Assembly (NCBI GenBank): GCA_965222425.1
Contig: CBDCTW010000001.1
Span: 62,001 to 126,000, forward strand
DNA: 64,000 bases
DNA from: CBDCNP01 sp965222425
GTDB lineage: Bacteria > Acidobacteriota > Vicinamibacteria > Marinacidobacterales > DATDRI01
Reading direction: 5' to 3'
Shown here: piece after piece, positions 26,059 through 37,000 of the stretch
Position numbering within the stretch: position 1 is the stretch's first letter
Layout of the letters: each line of letters starts with the position of its first letter
The notes under the pieces: generated by a model
Told to the model about the DNA's origin: nothing
The model's database searches: none
What the model saw: only the letters and a program-made list of their open reading frames with translations
Translations under genes and position numbers: made by a program

Positions 26059-29040
26059 TCAGTCTGGATCGATGATGCGTGCTTCGATGAGGGTGTCGAG
26101 CTCGGGGAAGTTCTCGTCGAGATGGGCGTTTCCGCCTTCGAACATCGGATCTTGCTTGCCGCCACGGACGCCTCCGCCGGCGGATTCGCCATAGCCGGAG
26201 TAAATGGCATCGGCCACGTTCATCCCTTCAATCACCTCGCCGACGGGAGAGAACCCCATATCGTCGAGCTCCGTCTTGTCTTTCAGATTGATAAAGATCT
26301 GGGTGGTGCGGCCGTTTGGCTCGTAGCCCATGGCGAAGGTCACGCGTCCGCGACGGTTGCTCTGGACGACGCGATCGTCGGGAATGGTCTGATCTCGCCA
26401 CGCCTGAGACACGGCCGGGGTGCCGTGAATGCCGAATTGGGCGAAGTCCGCATCCCGTACGCGGAAGAATCTCGTGTCGTCGTAGTAGCCGTGGCGCACG
26501 AGGTTGTAGAAGCGATCGACACCGTTCGGAGACCACTCGCGATGGAGCTCGATGAGGATGTCACCCTCACTCGTCCGCAGCTGCACGCGCAACGTTTCGG
26601 GCGCTTGCTCGCGGAACCCTTCGTCCTCGGGGTGCCTCAGCACGACGGATTGATAAGCCGCACGTGCCGCCTCGATGCCATCACGATAAGCGTCTTTCTG
26701 CGCCGGGCTGTGCCAAGTGTTTCGCGCTTCGACGTTGCGCCAGAGCGCTTCCACAGAGTTAAGCAGAAAACGCGCGTCCGCGGCCGAGGTATAGGTCACC
26801 CCGTCCCGAACGACGTAGACTGGTGACGTCTGTGCGAAAACAAACAGGTCGCCGATGTAGCGACTCTGGGGGCCGAGTGCGCGTGCCGCCACCCAGCCGC
26901 TCCCGGGCACGACGATGCTCGCCTCGAGCTCCCATCGTGGGCCGACACCCTGAGGCTGAAAGGTGTGAGCGACCTCGCCGTTGACGAGGATTTCGACTTG
27001 GTCGAGTGGCGACATCGATGCCACATCGATATGAACGCTCAGAGACGCCGGGTCGCTACTGGCGAGCCGGATTTCGTCCCCGGGCTCTCTCCCCTCGACG
27101 CTGAGAAGGAGCAACGGCCCGTTGGTTCCGAACGTACGACCCGCCCGCACCGCTTCGATCCAGGATTCGAAGCTGACCTCGCCATCTATCTTCGCGTAGG
27201 TTCGGGCGGCGCCTCCGGAGGTATCGTACCAGACGTCGGAGAAGTTGTCTGTGCCGCCGGTCGCCGCGAGTCGGAACCCGCTGTTGAGTAACTTGTAATA
27301 GACACGAGCCGAGTCCACATCGCGCGACGCGATCGAGACGATGTCGTAGAAGTCGCCTTTGCCGAGTGCCACGTGCACGGGGATGTCGGCGGCGGCCGCA
27401 TCTTCGGGGGTCTCGACGATCTGGTTGTACGGGTGAACAAAGCCCGCAATCCCGCCCATGGCGTGAACGCTGTCGATATGGCGGATCTTCAGCACGTCAG
27501 GAGCATAAGGTGTATTGGCAGCGCCGCCGATGAGCGGCATGATGAACTCGTCGACACCGATGAGCGCTACATGGCTGAAAGAGCCGCGGAACTCTTGCGA
27601 ATAGCGAAGAATGTAGTCGCTATTCGAAAGACTATAGGACTCTCCCGCCAGATCGCTCCACCGGCCCATCAGCTTCGTCCCGTCCATGTGAATGAGCGCG
27701 TTCGTCACGTGCAGATCATCGGCCACGGCCTGATGGAAGAAGCCTTCCTGAGTCAGGCCGAAGCGGCCTTCGTGAAGATCGTGGGTGCGCATGTCGCCCG
27801 AGTACCAGCCAACGGTACGTGGATCATCGAGGATGCGCGTCAGTTGGAGCTCGACTTCCGCGACACCGCCCGCGAACACCTCGACGATGGCCTTCGCAGG
27901 CATGAACTCGAAGCCGCGCATCGCTTCAATGGTCGTCGTTCCGGCCGGCACCTCGATCTCGAAGGATCCGCTCGTGTGCTGGAAATGGGTCCGGGTGGAA
28001 GGCACCATCCGATGGAAGCCGCTGTCTTCGGTATAGGCGCGATCGTCACTCGCGACGAGCATTACGCGCGCGGGAACGACGCTTCCGTCCGGTCCTCTTA
28101 CCGTACCGCGAACGCGCCCCGTTTCAAATCGCGGCCGCCGCGACTCGATGCGGACCGGCCTCCACGCACTTCTCGCCCCGCCTGCTGACGAGAGCGTGTA
28201 GAGCGCCGTCGATCCCTGGTGATTGGAGACGAAGGCGATGGTCAAACCGTCCGGGCTCACAGCGGGATCGAACTCACCGAGAGGGTCATCCGTGAGACGC
28301 ACGGGGTTTCCACCCTTGGATGGAACGAGGGCGATATCGTTGGAGCCCGCGGCATCCGTGGAGTAGGTGAGCGTGGCGCCATCGGGCGACCATTTGGGCT
28401 TTGCCCGATAGCTCGTCTCTTCGTAGTGCACGAGACGAGGCTCGCCCGACGGCAACGGCATCATCCAGATACCGGCCGAGCCCCTCCGGCCGGTATCTGG
28501 CGAGACATAGGCCAGCTTCCGTCCATCGGGGGACACGGCGGGCTGAAAGTCGTGGCGCGGTCCCGTGATGACCGGCGTCACCCGCTTCGTCTCAAGATCG
28601 ATCCGAAAGATGTCGAGGTTGCCGTTTCTTCGGCTCGCGAAGTACAAGCTCGTTCCGTCCGGGCTCCAATCGGGCTCGATATCGACCTCCGGGTCGTTCG
28701 TGAGCCGTTCCATGGTTCCGCGGGCAATCTCGACGAGGCCAATCTCCAGATTACCGTCGAAGTCCATCGTGAAGGCGACCTTCGTTCCATCGGGGCTGAA
28801 ACTCGGCTCCGAGTGGTAGGCAGGTCCTTCGGTGAGTGCCACGGCTTCTCCGCCAACCGCGGGGATCGTCCAGATATCGCCGCGCATGGCGAAAGCAATC
28901 GTTTGTCCGTCCGGGCTCCACTCCGGATCGAGCGGACCGGTGGAGATAGCAGGGAGCAGATGGAACTCGACGCGCGTCTGGGCGTGGCCCATCGAGACGA
29001 GTCCGATGGTTAGACAAAGAGCGATTCGGATCGGGCTCAT
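26059..29040 (-). CDS. Three-domain protein: TolB propeller, CehA/McbA-type metallohydrolase, cyclophilin
   Basis: 993 residues with a signal peptide (RIALCLTIGLVSMGHA). Residues ~35-300 contain seven PD40/TolB blades with the repeated WSPDG or SPDG turn. Residues ~320-760 match PHP-like CehA/McbA metallohydrolases: GWYSGDMRTHDLHEG, LHVTNALIHMDG, GGIAGFVHPY and RLAATGGTDNFSD supply the metal-binding Asp/His residues. Residues ~840-990 are a peptidyl-prolyl isomerase of the cyclophilin type (GDILIELHREWSPNGVDRFYNLVRHGYYDD, with the FINL motif further on). The protein is secreted or periplasmic. Hydrolase and isomerase in one chain is unusual. The end is natural, with IIDPD before the stop. Confidence 0.87.
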   Translation of the reverse strand: MSPIRIALCLTIGLVSMGHAQTRVEFHLLPAISTGPLDPEWSPDGQTIAFAMRGDIWTIPAVGGEAVALTEGPAYHSEPSFSPDGTKVAFTMDFDGNLEIGLVEIARGTMERLTNDPEVDIEPDWSPDGTSLYFASRRNGNLDIFRIDLETKRVTPVITGPRHDFQPAVSPDGRKLAYVSPDTGRRGSAGIWMMPLPSGEPRLVHYEETSYRAKPKWSPDGATLTYSTDAAGSNDIALVPSKGGNPVRLTDDPLGEFDPAVSPDGLTIAFVSNHQGSTALYTLSSAGGARSAWRPVRIESRRPRFETGRVRGTVRGPDGSVVPARVMLVASDDRAYTEDSGFHRMVPSTRTHFQHTSGSFEIEVPAGTTTIEAMRGFEFMPAKAIVEVFAGGVAEVELQLTRILDDPRTVGWYSGDMRTHDLHEGRFGLTQEGFFHQAVADDLHVTNALIHMDGTKLMGRWSDLAGESYSLSNSDYILRYSQEFRGSFSHVALIGVDEFIMPLIGGAANTPYAPDVLKIRHIDSVHAMGGIAGFVHPYNQIVETPEDAAAADIPVHVALGKGDFYDIVSIASRDVDSARVYYKLLNSGFRLAATGGTDNFSDVWYDTSGGAARTYAKIDGEVSFESWIEAVRAGRTFGTNGPLLLLSVEGREPGDEIRLASSDPASLSVHIDVASMSPLDQVEILVNGEVAHTFQPQGVGPRWELEASIVVPGSGWVAARALGPQSRYIGDLFVFAQTSPVYVVRDGVTYTSAADARFLLNSVEALWRNVEARNTWHSPAQKDAYRDGIEAARAAYQSVVLRHPEDEGFREQAPETLRVQLRTSEGDILIELHREWSPNGVDRFYNLVRHGYYDDTRFFRVRDADFAQFGIHGTPAVSQAWRDQTIPDDRVVQSNRRGRVTFAMGYEPNGRTTQIFINLKDKTELDDMGFSPVGEVIEGMNVADAIYSGYGESAGGGVRGGKQDPMFEGGNAHLDENFPELDTLIEARIIDPD

Positions 29041-29223
29041 TGGAAAAGCGCTTCCACTGTCTTTCAGTGACGCCTTCTCTGCGAGCCATATCGTACCATT
29101 TGTCTCTAATGGTTAGTTTCATCTCATCCACGATCTCTTTGGACTTCGGGCTACGTTTAATCCGTTAATGGCGGGGCGTCTGGACGCTTACGTCGTCGTA
29201 CTCGAATCTAGTACGATCCTCAC

Positions 29224-30570
29224 ATGACCACGCTTGTGGGTGACGCTCACTCGTTGTCTCTTGAACCGGGGCGACTCGACGCGGATGCCGCAGCAGCGCG
29301 CACGATTTTCGAAAAGGGCTGGAAGCTCCTCGACAGCCTTCCGACGCGATCCCGACGCAGCGCATCGGAGAAAGAAGAAGGTCGCGACATCGCGGACGCC
29401 ATCTCGGATCTATGTTGGCGATTCTGCCGTACGCACCGCAGCGAGCTCTACGACCGGTTGACTAGACAGCGCAGCAAAGCGGTGCGCGTCGATGAGCTCG
29501 TGTGGCGTGCCGCGGAGCTCTGGCCTGGCCTGGTGCCGACGCGAGACGAAGTTGCTGCTGAAGCGGAACGCATGCAAGCGGACAAGGACGGCCGCGAGAT
29601 CCAGCAGGGGTTGTTCGTTTCGCAAATGCTTTGTGATCCAGACATTGGCACGCACTTGATCACGAGCATGCTGGCGCCGACAAAGGAAGCCACAAGCCGC
29701 GTCGATGAGCTCGTTGAAAGGGGCCGCCTCGATCTGGGCACCGCGCGCGTGGCCATCGAAGGCGAGGTCGGCTAAGTCTACTTCAAACACCCGCGCTATT
29801 TGAACGCGGAGGACGACGAGACGCTCGGCCCCATGGAGACCGCAATCGATCTCGTGTTGCTCCACCCCGACGTGAAAATGGGAGTTCTGCGAGGCGATCC
29901 CGTCGAGCATCCCAAATACGCCGACCGGCGTATTTTCTCCGCCGGGATCAACCTCACGAAAATCTATCACGGCAAGATTTCGTACCTGTTCTATCTCGTG
30001 CGGGATTTAGGATTGGTGAACAAGCTCTACCGTGGCTTCGTGCGGGACGACCACCGCACGGATGAGCCGGAATCGACCATCGAAAAACCGTGGATGGCGG
30101 TGGTCGAAGGATTCGCGATCGGCGGCGGCTGCCAGCTTCTTCTCGTCGTCGACTACGTGATCGCCGAAGAGGGGTCGTACTTCAACCTGCCCGCCCGCAA
30201 AGAAGGCATCATTCCAGGTACCGCCAACCTGCGCCTACCCCGCTTCGTCGGTGAGGGCGCCGCCCGACAAGCTATCATGTTCGACCGAACGTTTCCCGTT
30301 GACGACCCCGATGCGAAGGCACTGATTCATGAAGTCCACGCGCGCGACAAGCTGGATGCGGCACTCCAAACCGTCGTCGACAACGCCATCGGCTCGGGAA
30401 TGGTCAGTGCGGCTGGCAACCGCCGTGCGCTCCGCGTGCAGACCGAGCCGATCGACGTCTTCCGACGCTACATGGCGACGTACGCCCGCGAGCAGGCGTA
30501 TTGTCACCTGAGCGAACAGCTCATCGAGAACCTCGAGCACCACTGGAAGGCGAAATCACGAAAGCTGTAG
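29224..30570 (+). pseudogene. DpgC-like (3,5-dihydroxyphenyl)acetyl-CoA 1,2-dioxygenase with an in-frame TAA
   Basis: The frame is shared by 29224-29775 and the rest to 30570. TAA at 29773-29775 is the only interruption, between GEVG and VYFKHPRYLNAEDDETL. The N-terminal helical domain and the crotonase-fold core match DpgC, the cofactor-free oxygenase of dihydroxyphenylglycine synthesis: SAGINLTKIYHGKISY, FVRDDHRTDEP, VEGFAIGGGCQLLLV and NLPARKEGIIPG, a segment that keeps the oxyanion hole. The last residues are normal (EHHWKAKSRKL). No DpgA, DpgB or DpgD gene lies nearby. The likely original codon was Tyr (TAC or TAT), so the copy is inactive unless the stop is read through or is a sequence error. 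Confidence 0.8.
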
Positions 30571-30615
30571 TTCCCTAATTCAAGGGCAAGACGGTTTTGG
30601 GCAGTTGGCGTCCGA

Positions 30616-33600
30616 TCACACGTACAACAAAACTGCTTCCGCTTCCGCCCCGCTCGCCTGGCGGAGCGCTTCCGCATAGAGCGCCACTTGGCGTTGGTAT
30701 TCTTCTTGCCGGATATCCACCCGCACATCGGTCTTGAAGTCGACGACCGTCCAAGGGGCGCCGGGCTGCTCACGAAATGCGAGATCGATAACTCCCTCGA
30801 TCAGCGAACCGTCCTTTCTTTTGAGCACGATGGGGCTCTCCCGCAAGAGCAACCCCTCTTGCCGAGACGCTGCCTCGGCCTGTCGAAGTAGAGGATGGGC
30901 AAGGGCCCGTTCTGCAGCTTCGGCGGCGGCGTCAACTTCTTCTTCGGTGTTGTCGAGTACGCGTCCGAGGCTCCGCGCCAACGCCTGGAGTCGTTCGCGG
31001 CCGGCGTCCAAGTCGGCCGTCGCCAGCACTTCGTGCACCAGGATTCCGAATCCCTTTCCGGCCGGGCGTCTAGGCACGCGCTCCACGACCTCGACGCGAA
31101 CGTCTTTGGGAGTCTCGGTGGTTTCCTCCGCAACTCGGGTGGCCGTTCTCACATCAAGCGACGCGCGGCTTCCTCCCTCGAGAAGCGACTCTCGACGCTG
31201 ATGCCAGGCCTCGTGTTGCGCGGTCTCCGTATCGGTGGGGCTTCCCTCGTCGGCCTGCAGAATCCAGTACCGCCGAATGCTTGGCTTTAGCTCGTACGCC
31301 TCTTCCAACAGCGCGGGATCCCACCAAACGACGCGGTGGCCTCCCTTACGGGGTTTGTGGAGGCCCGGTTTGATTCCCTCACCCGGAGGCACGGGCGCGT
31401 TCATGGGTCGATCCAGTACGGCCTCTTCTCCGAACCGCGGGCATCCCAATGCTACGACGGGAAGGCGGTAGGTCTTACCGACCGGGTAGAGCACTGGTGT
31501 AAGCGCCGCAACCCAACTGCGGGTTCTGGGTTCATCCGCCACTGCCGGGACAACAAGGAGATCTCTTGCGCGCGTTGCCGCGACGTAGAGAAGTCTCTGA
31601 CTCTCGGCTTCCTCGCGACGTCCCTCCACGGCCTCGTGGTCGATAAGCTCCCATGGGGCGCCCCCCGCTAGTCGCACCGCAAAAAGGCGGCGGTCGGGAT
31701 CGATATGGCGGGAAGCACTTTCTCCGAGCCGGCACGTGATGTCGCATAGGATGACGGCCGGAAACTCCAGGCCCTTGGCTCGATGCACGGTCATGAGTCG
31801 GACCCCTTGCACGCCTTCTTCGATGAGTGGTTGCTCGGTGACCTCGCCCTGCTCGGCCAACTCCTCGAGGTGCTCGACGAACCCGCGGAAGGAGAGCCCG
31901 CCGGTGCTTTCGAAATTCCGGGCGAGCTGCAGCAGTCGCAGCACATTCGCGAGCACCTGATCCCCTGCTCGCCAAAGGGCGAAGCCGGCTTGCGCCCGAG
32001 TCTCGTCCAGCAACTGGCGGATCGTTAGAGCGATCGGTCGGTGATTCCTGCCTTTGTGCAGCCGCGTGAGGACTTCCAGGGCGGCCACGACTTCCTGATC
32101 CGAATCCGATAGGTCGCCGCTCGGTTCGCGAAACGGATGGAGAGGGCCGTGGCGCGTACGAAAAAGAAAAAGAGCGTCGTCGGCGAGGCTAAAAAGTGGA
32201 CCGCGGAGTACGGCGAAAACCGAGAGCTCGTCGTCGGGCCTTTCGATCGCCGCAAGCGCGTTGCGCATCGCGTCGATCTCTTCCCGCTGGTGAAAGCCGC
32301 GTCCCCCGACGAGCACATGAGGGATGTCCCGTGCCTGCAATCCGTCGACGTAGGGTCGTGTGATATCCCGCCGACCAGACACGAAGCGGCGAAAAAGGAG
32401 GCAGATGTCGGACGGGCGGATCGGATGCGGCTCGGTGCTGCCCCGCGAGGTCACTTTCCAACCGCTTTTTTCTAGCAACCATTTGATCCATGCCGTTACC
32501 GCGCCCGGCTCGGACTTATCGATCGCGTAGTTCGCGAGGTTGCCGTACTTACTGTAAGGGCGGGGAATGGACAAGGCGATCACCGAGGGCTGGCCGATGA
32601 TCGGCTCGCGGTACCGGTCGAGCCCGACGTACGATGCTTGATGCGCCTCCTCCGAACCGGTCATGACCTCCGACATTGCTGCGTTGACCATCTCTTGGAT
32701 TTCGGGCGAACCACGGAAGCTCACGCTCAAGAAGACGCGCTCGGCGCCAGCGTCCATGAGCTGTCGTTTGATTTGCTGGTAGAGAGAGACATCGGCGCGA
32801 CGAAAGCGGTAGATCGACTGCTTCGGATCGGCGACCACGAAGAGCTTGCCGCGGCGGGGTCTGACGCGGCGCCAATCGTCGACCGACGGGTCATTGGACG
32901 AGAGCAAGATGAGAATCTCGGCTTGCAGTGGGTCGGTGTCCTGAAACTCGTCGACGAAGATATGGGTGAAGCGGTTTTGAAGCTCTTCCCGAAGAGTACG
33001 GTTTTCCCGAAGCAAGCCCCGAGCTCTAGCCAGGAGATCCAGGAAGTCGAGACGACCCGCTTTGGTTTTGATTTCCTGATAACGCTCAACCAACTCGGGG
33101 AGCTCATTCTGAAGGTGTGCGGCCCGATCGGCACCGGCCCTCTTGCGGAACTCCTTCAGCGACTCTTGGAGGGATTCGCGCTCGTCGAGGAGCTCTTGCC
33201 GGGAGACGCGATTCGAGTAAGGCCCCCGCCCCTTGGTCTTGCCCAGCTCGAGCTTGACTAGGCGATGTTCCAGAAAGTCGTAATCGCGTTTTCCGCTGGC
33301 CGTCTCCTGACGATCAAGCTCGAGCGCGAAAGATCGCAGCCCCGCCAAGTCTTGGTAGAGCCGGTCACGAGTACTCGAGCAGTCCTCGCTCTGCTTTGCC
33401 AAGTGGAGGAATCTCTCGATGAGCCAATCGATCTCTTTTTCACGAGGAAATGGGCGTATCTCCCATGGGGTAGGGAAGTCCCGACGACCAATGAGAGCCC
33501 ACCCGGCCTGGTAGAGTCGATCCACGGGGCACAACTCGTTCTCGACGGGTTGACGCAGGAGCCTTCGGATCCCGGGAGGGGGATCATCGAGCTTCTCCTG

Positions 33601-34047
33601 TAGCCACCGCTGGAAGACTCGGCGGTAGAGTCTCTGTGATTCATCCTCGGTGGCTACCTCGAAGAACGGATCGACACCAGCCTGGAGCGGCCTCTCCTTT
33701 AATAGATCGGCACAAAAACCGTGGATCGTCCCGATATGGGCCTCTTCCAGTTGAGCGAGGCCTTCTTCTAGGTGCGCCAGCACTTCAGGCTCGCCGGCCG
33801 CGTCGCGTCGCGCCGTCTCCAGCTTGGTTCGAAGCCGGAGCTTGAGCTCTCCCGCTGCCTTTTCGGTAAACGTGACCGCGACCAAGTTGGAAAGCTTGCC
33901 TCGGCCGCTCCGGATCACTTCGATGATGCGTTGGACGAGCTCGGTGGTCTTTCCGGTCCCCGCCGCCGCTTCGACGAGAAGAGTCTCGTCGAGACTGGTG
34001 CGAATGCGGTCTCGAGCTTCTTGGTCGGCGAGAGTCCGTTCAGCCAT
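30616..34047 (-). CDS. addA: AddA-type helicase-nuclease (UvrD/RecB superfamily)
   Basis: 1143 residues, normal for AddA. Superfamily 1 helicase motifs: Walker A VEAAAGTGKTTEL (~25-37), FTEKAAGELK, HIGTIHGFCADLL, Walker B IFVDEFQDTDPLQ, and GVRLMTVHRAKGLEFPAVIL. The C-terminal RecB-like nuclease is at ~1010-1140 with GILVHEVL, the Asp of IEGVIDLAF, the DFKTD catalytic motif, and YQRQVALYAEAL. With AddB it processes DNA double-strand ends for RecA. It starts 12 bp after the addB stop in the same operon. Confidence 0.92.
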   Translation of the reverse strand: MAERTLADQEARDRIRTSLDETLLVEAAAGTGKTTELVQRIIEVIRSGRGKLSNLVAVTFTEKAAGELKLRLRTKLETARRDAAGEPEVLAHLEEGLAQLEEAHIGTIHGFCADLLKERPLQAGVDPFFEVATEDESQRLYRRVFQRWLQEKLDDPPPGIRRLLRQPVENELCPVDRLYQAGWALIGRRDFPTPWEIRPFPREKEIDWLIERFLHLAKQSEDCSSTRDRLYQDLAGLRSFALELDRQETASGKRDYDFLEHRLVKLELGKTKGRGPYSNRVSRQELLDERESLQESLKEFRKRAGADRAAHLQNELPELVERYQEIKTKAGRLDFLDLLARARGLLRENRTLREELQNRFTHIFVDEFQDTDPLQAEILILLSSNDPSVDDWRRVRPRRGKLFVVADPKQSIYRFRRADVSLYQQIKRQLMDAGAERVFLSVSFRGSPEIQEMVNAAMSEVMTGSEEAHQASYVGLDRYREPIIGQPSVIALSIPRPYSKYGNLANYAIDKSEPGAVTAWIKWLLEKSGWKVTSRGSTEPHPIRPSDICLLFRRFVSGRRDITRPYVDGLQARDIPHVLVGGRGFHQREEIDAMRNALAAIERPDDELSVFAVLRGPLFSLADDALFLFRTRHGPLHPFREPSGDLSDSDQEVVAALEVLTRLHKGRNHRPIALTIRQLLDETRAQAGFALWRAGDQVLANVLRLLQLARNFESTGGLSFRGFVEHLEELAEQGEVTEQPLIEEGVQGVRLMTVHRAKGLEFPAVILCDITCRLGESASRHIDPDRRLFAVRLAGGAPWELIDHEAVEGRREEAESQRLLYVAATRARDLLVVPAVADEPRTRSWVAALTPVLYPVGKTYRLPVVALGCPRFGEEAVLDRPMNAPVPPGEGIKPGLHKPRKGGHRVVWWDPALLEEAYELKPSIRRYWILQADEGSPTDTETAQHEAWHQRRESLLEGGSRASLDVRTATRVAEETTETPKDVRVEVVERVPRRPAGKGFGILVHEVLATADLDAGRERLQALARSLGRVLDNTEEEVDAAAEAAERALAHPLLRQAEAASRQEGLLLRESPIVLKRKDGSLIEGVIDLAFREQPGAPWTVVDFKTDVRVDIRQEEYQRQVALYAEALRQASGAEAEAVLLYV

Positions 34048-34059
34048 TACGTTTAACGT

Positions 34060-37000
34060 TCACCTCAAATTTCGAAGCCAGTTGAGTAACGACAGCTTCG
34101 GGTCGCCCTCCTTGCGCTTGGCGTTGATCTCGGCGCCGGGGCCACATACCGGTAAGTAGTCGCAATACTTGCACCCCAGTCTCGGCGATGCCGGAAAGAA
34201 ACCCTCCTCGATCGCTTTGTCGATACGACGTTGGAACTCGTAAGCAACTTTTAGCGCTTCCTCGTCGGGCTCGACCGTGCGCTCGGTGTACCCGGATTTC
34301 TCCGTGCAGTAGTAGAGACGTGCCGCGCTGACCTCGTCCCCGGTCAGAGCCTCATAGGCAAGCGAGTAAAGGATGGGCTGGAGGCTTTCTCCTCCGTACA
34401 AGACTGCGCCTTCCGGCACCCGCACGCGGCCACTCTTGTAATCCGTAACCCGCACCTTGCCATCGTCTCGCTTCTCGACAAGGTCGATGGCACCCCGTAG
34501 TCGAAGCCCGCTCGCCAGCACAGCTTCCTCCGCAACGCTCGCCGGATCGGCGGGCCCTTGCGGTTTCATTCCGAACGTAAACTCGAATCGATGGGGTACC
34601 CAACCACCTGGGGCCTCGGACTCCTTGCGGAGCCAGCCCCGGAGGTCGGTACGAACGCGGGTCAGCTCGTCTCGCCAGATGCGCTCGATCGCGGGCGCTA
34701 GCTCATCGCTGAACTTTGCGGCGACCTCGTTGAACACTTTCTCGCTTGCTTCGAGAACGGAGGGGATGTTGTCGGGGCGAATAGGCGAAAGCCCTTGCTC
34801 CCCGAGTGTCGTCATGATCTGGTACTGGGCAACATGGAAGATTCGGCCGTAGGTCAACGGATCGAGGTGAGTGATTTGCTCGACCGTCTCTCGCGGTCTG
34901 AGTCTCAGGATGGCATTCAGGAAAAAACGATAGGGACAGGCCCCGAAGCGCTCTAGGGCGGTTACCGAGAACGCCCGTTGGCCGACGCGATGGTTGGCCA
35001 GCAACTTCTTCGAACCTGTTGAAGGATCGAGAAAACCGTCGACCGACGTGAAACGCGAGCGACCGCGCTGGTAGCGAGTGCGAAGCGATCGGGAGAGTGC
35101 ATCGTTGACGTTCATGAGGTACCTGCCCGTGCCTTGCGCGAGCTCTTTCGGTGTGTCTTGGCGCAAGGCATCGGAAAGGAACGCCAGATCGTGCTCTGTT
35201 TCGTCGATGGCGTGCGAGGACTCCCTCGGCGCAGGCCACCCCAACCGCGCCCCAGAGGAATCGGCGGCATCGCGCTCCAAGGACTCGAAGTCCGGGAGAG
35301 TTCCCTCGCTAGCTCTCAGCACCTCCAGCAAGTAAAAGGAAGGCACTTTTGAGCGACCCTTCTGGAGATCGATTGAGGGGTAGCTGAACACGATCTTTCG
35401 CTTGGCTGCCCCCGCCGCCAAACGCAGCGCCAGCCGTTCCCGGGAAACGCGATCTTCTTGAAGCGGGAGGTTCGCATCGAGCTTCCGCCGATCCAGGTCC
35501 AACAACAGGGGGTCTTCGACGATCTTCCGCGGGAACATCCTTTCGGCGAGACCCGGCACGAGCACGACCTCGAAGCTCAGTCCCCGGACGGCTTCGATGG
35601 GAGCGATCCAGATTCGTCCATAACGATAGTGAGGGGGATCTTGAGACAATAGCGTGAGTCTCTCGTTCAGGACTTCGCGCACTTCGAAAAGCTCGACTGG
35701 CCCCACCGACGCCATCGGTCGGAGCTCTTTGAGAAGCGACAACACGCCTTCCGGCGAGCCCAAGACGCGTGATGCTACGTGCTCGAGAACGTCGAGCCAT
35801 CTTCCCCAGCTGGCTTTCTCGGGAAGATCCGCAAGCAGACCGATCACGGGAAGCGCGAAGGCTTTTAGATGCTCGAGATCTTCGAGCTGGCGCTCGAGCG
35901 TCGCCGCCTCGCTGCCACCCGGATCGTCGACTTCATCGAGCCGCGCTTGAATCTCTCGAGCTAGCCCGGACAGCCTTCGTTCCCAGCGATCCCGTCCCCC
36001 GATGACGGCGGCGTCCACGAGTAATCTTTCCCATCGCCACGGTGCGTGGAGCGTCCCTTCGATGGCCGCGAGCTTCTCGGGCTCGGCTACTCGTTCCGGT
36101 GCCGCGAATAGAGCGAGTTGCACGGGCTCGCTATAGCCCTCCGGTGGGGGAGGAGCCAGTTCGTGTTGTGGAGGGCTCCAAGGCTTTTCCGGAAGTGCCG
36201 CCGGCTCACCATCCTCATTCAAATCAGGAAGCTGACCGAGCGATAGATACTCCGCGAAGCGGCTGGCACTTAGTTCCTCCGCCGCGCAGTCGAGGAGAGC
36301 GAGAAACGCGCGACCCGCAGGCGCGGGTCTCAGGGTGCCGGTCTCGAAGTAGGCGGGAACCCCCGCCCGAGCCAGAGCGTCTTCTATGAGTGGTGTGTAA
36401 ACCTCGGGTGACCGCAAAAGAATGGCCATCGAGTCGAAGGGGACACCGCTGGCCGCCTCCGATTGGATACATCGCGCCAGCTCCACCGCTTCTTGGGCCT
36501 CACCGGGGGCCGACAGAACAACTACTTGTTGTTCGTTTTGTTTGCTTTTTCTGTCTTTGCTGTCAGGCGGGCCCGGAGGAGCGGAGCCACTGAAGACGAA
36601 GCGCTGAAGTTGTTTGACGGCATCGGACGTGTCTTCTTCGGCGTGGCCAACCTCTGGGGAAACGCCGAGCGCCTTCTCTAGCGCTCCGCGTGTCGTTTCG
36701 TTCCCTTCCGGAACCGTTGCCAGGACCTTCGAAGCCCCTCGCGCAACGGATGCGATGAAACGTGCCTCCAACGATGTGTCGATCGGTACGTCGAGCAGCA
36801 CAGTAGGTAACCCAAAGGGAGGTCGCGTCGTGGACTCCGCGGCGCGCGTGGCGGCACGAAGTACGTCGGTACGATCGGCGACTCCGGCGGCCGAGGATGC
36901 TTTCTCATACCGCTTGAGGAGCTCGGAGAGGCTTGATCCGGTCGCTCCCGCGGCCGGCAACGCCGCCGGCTCGACCTCGTGAAGACGAAGCTCGTTCAAA

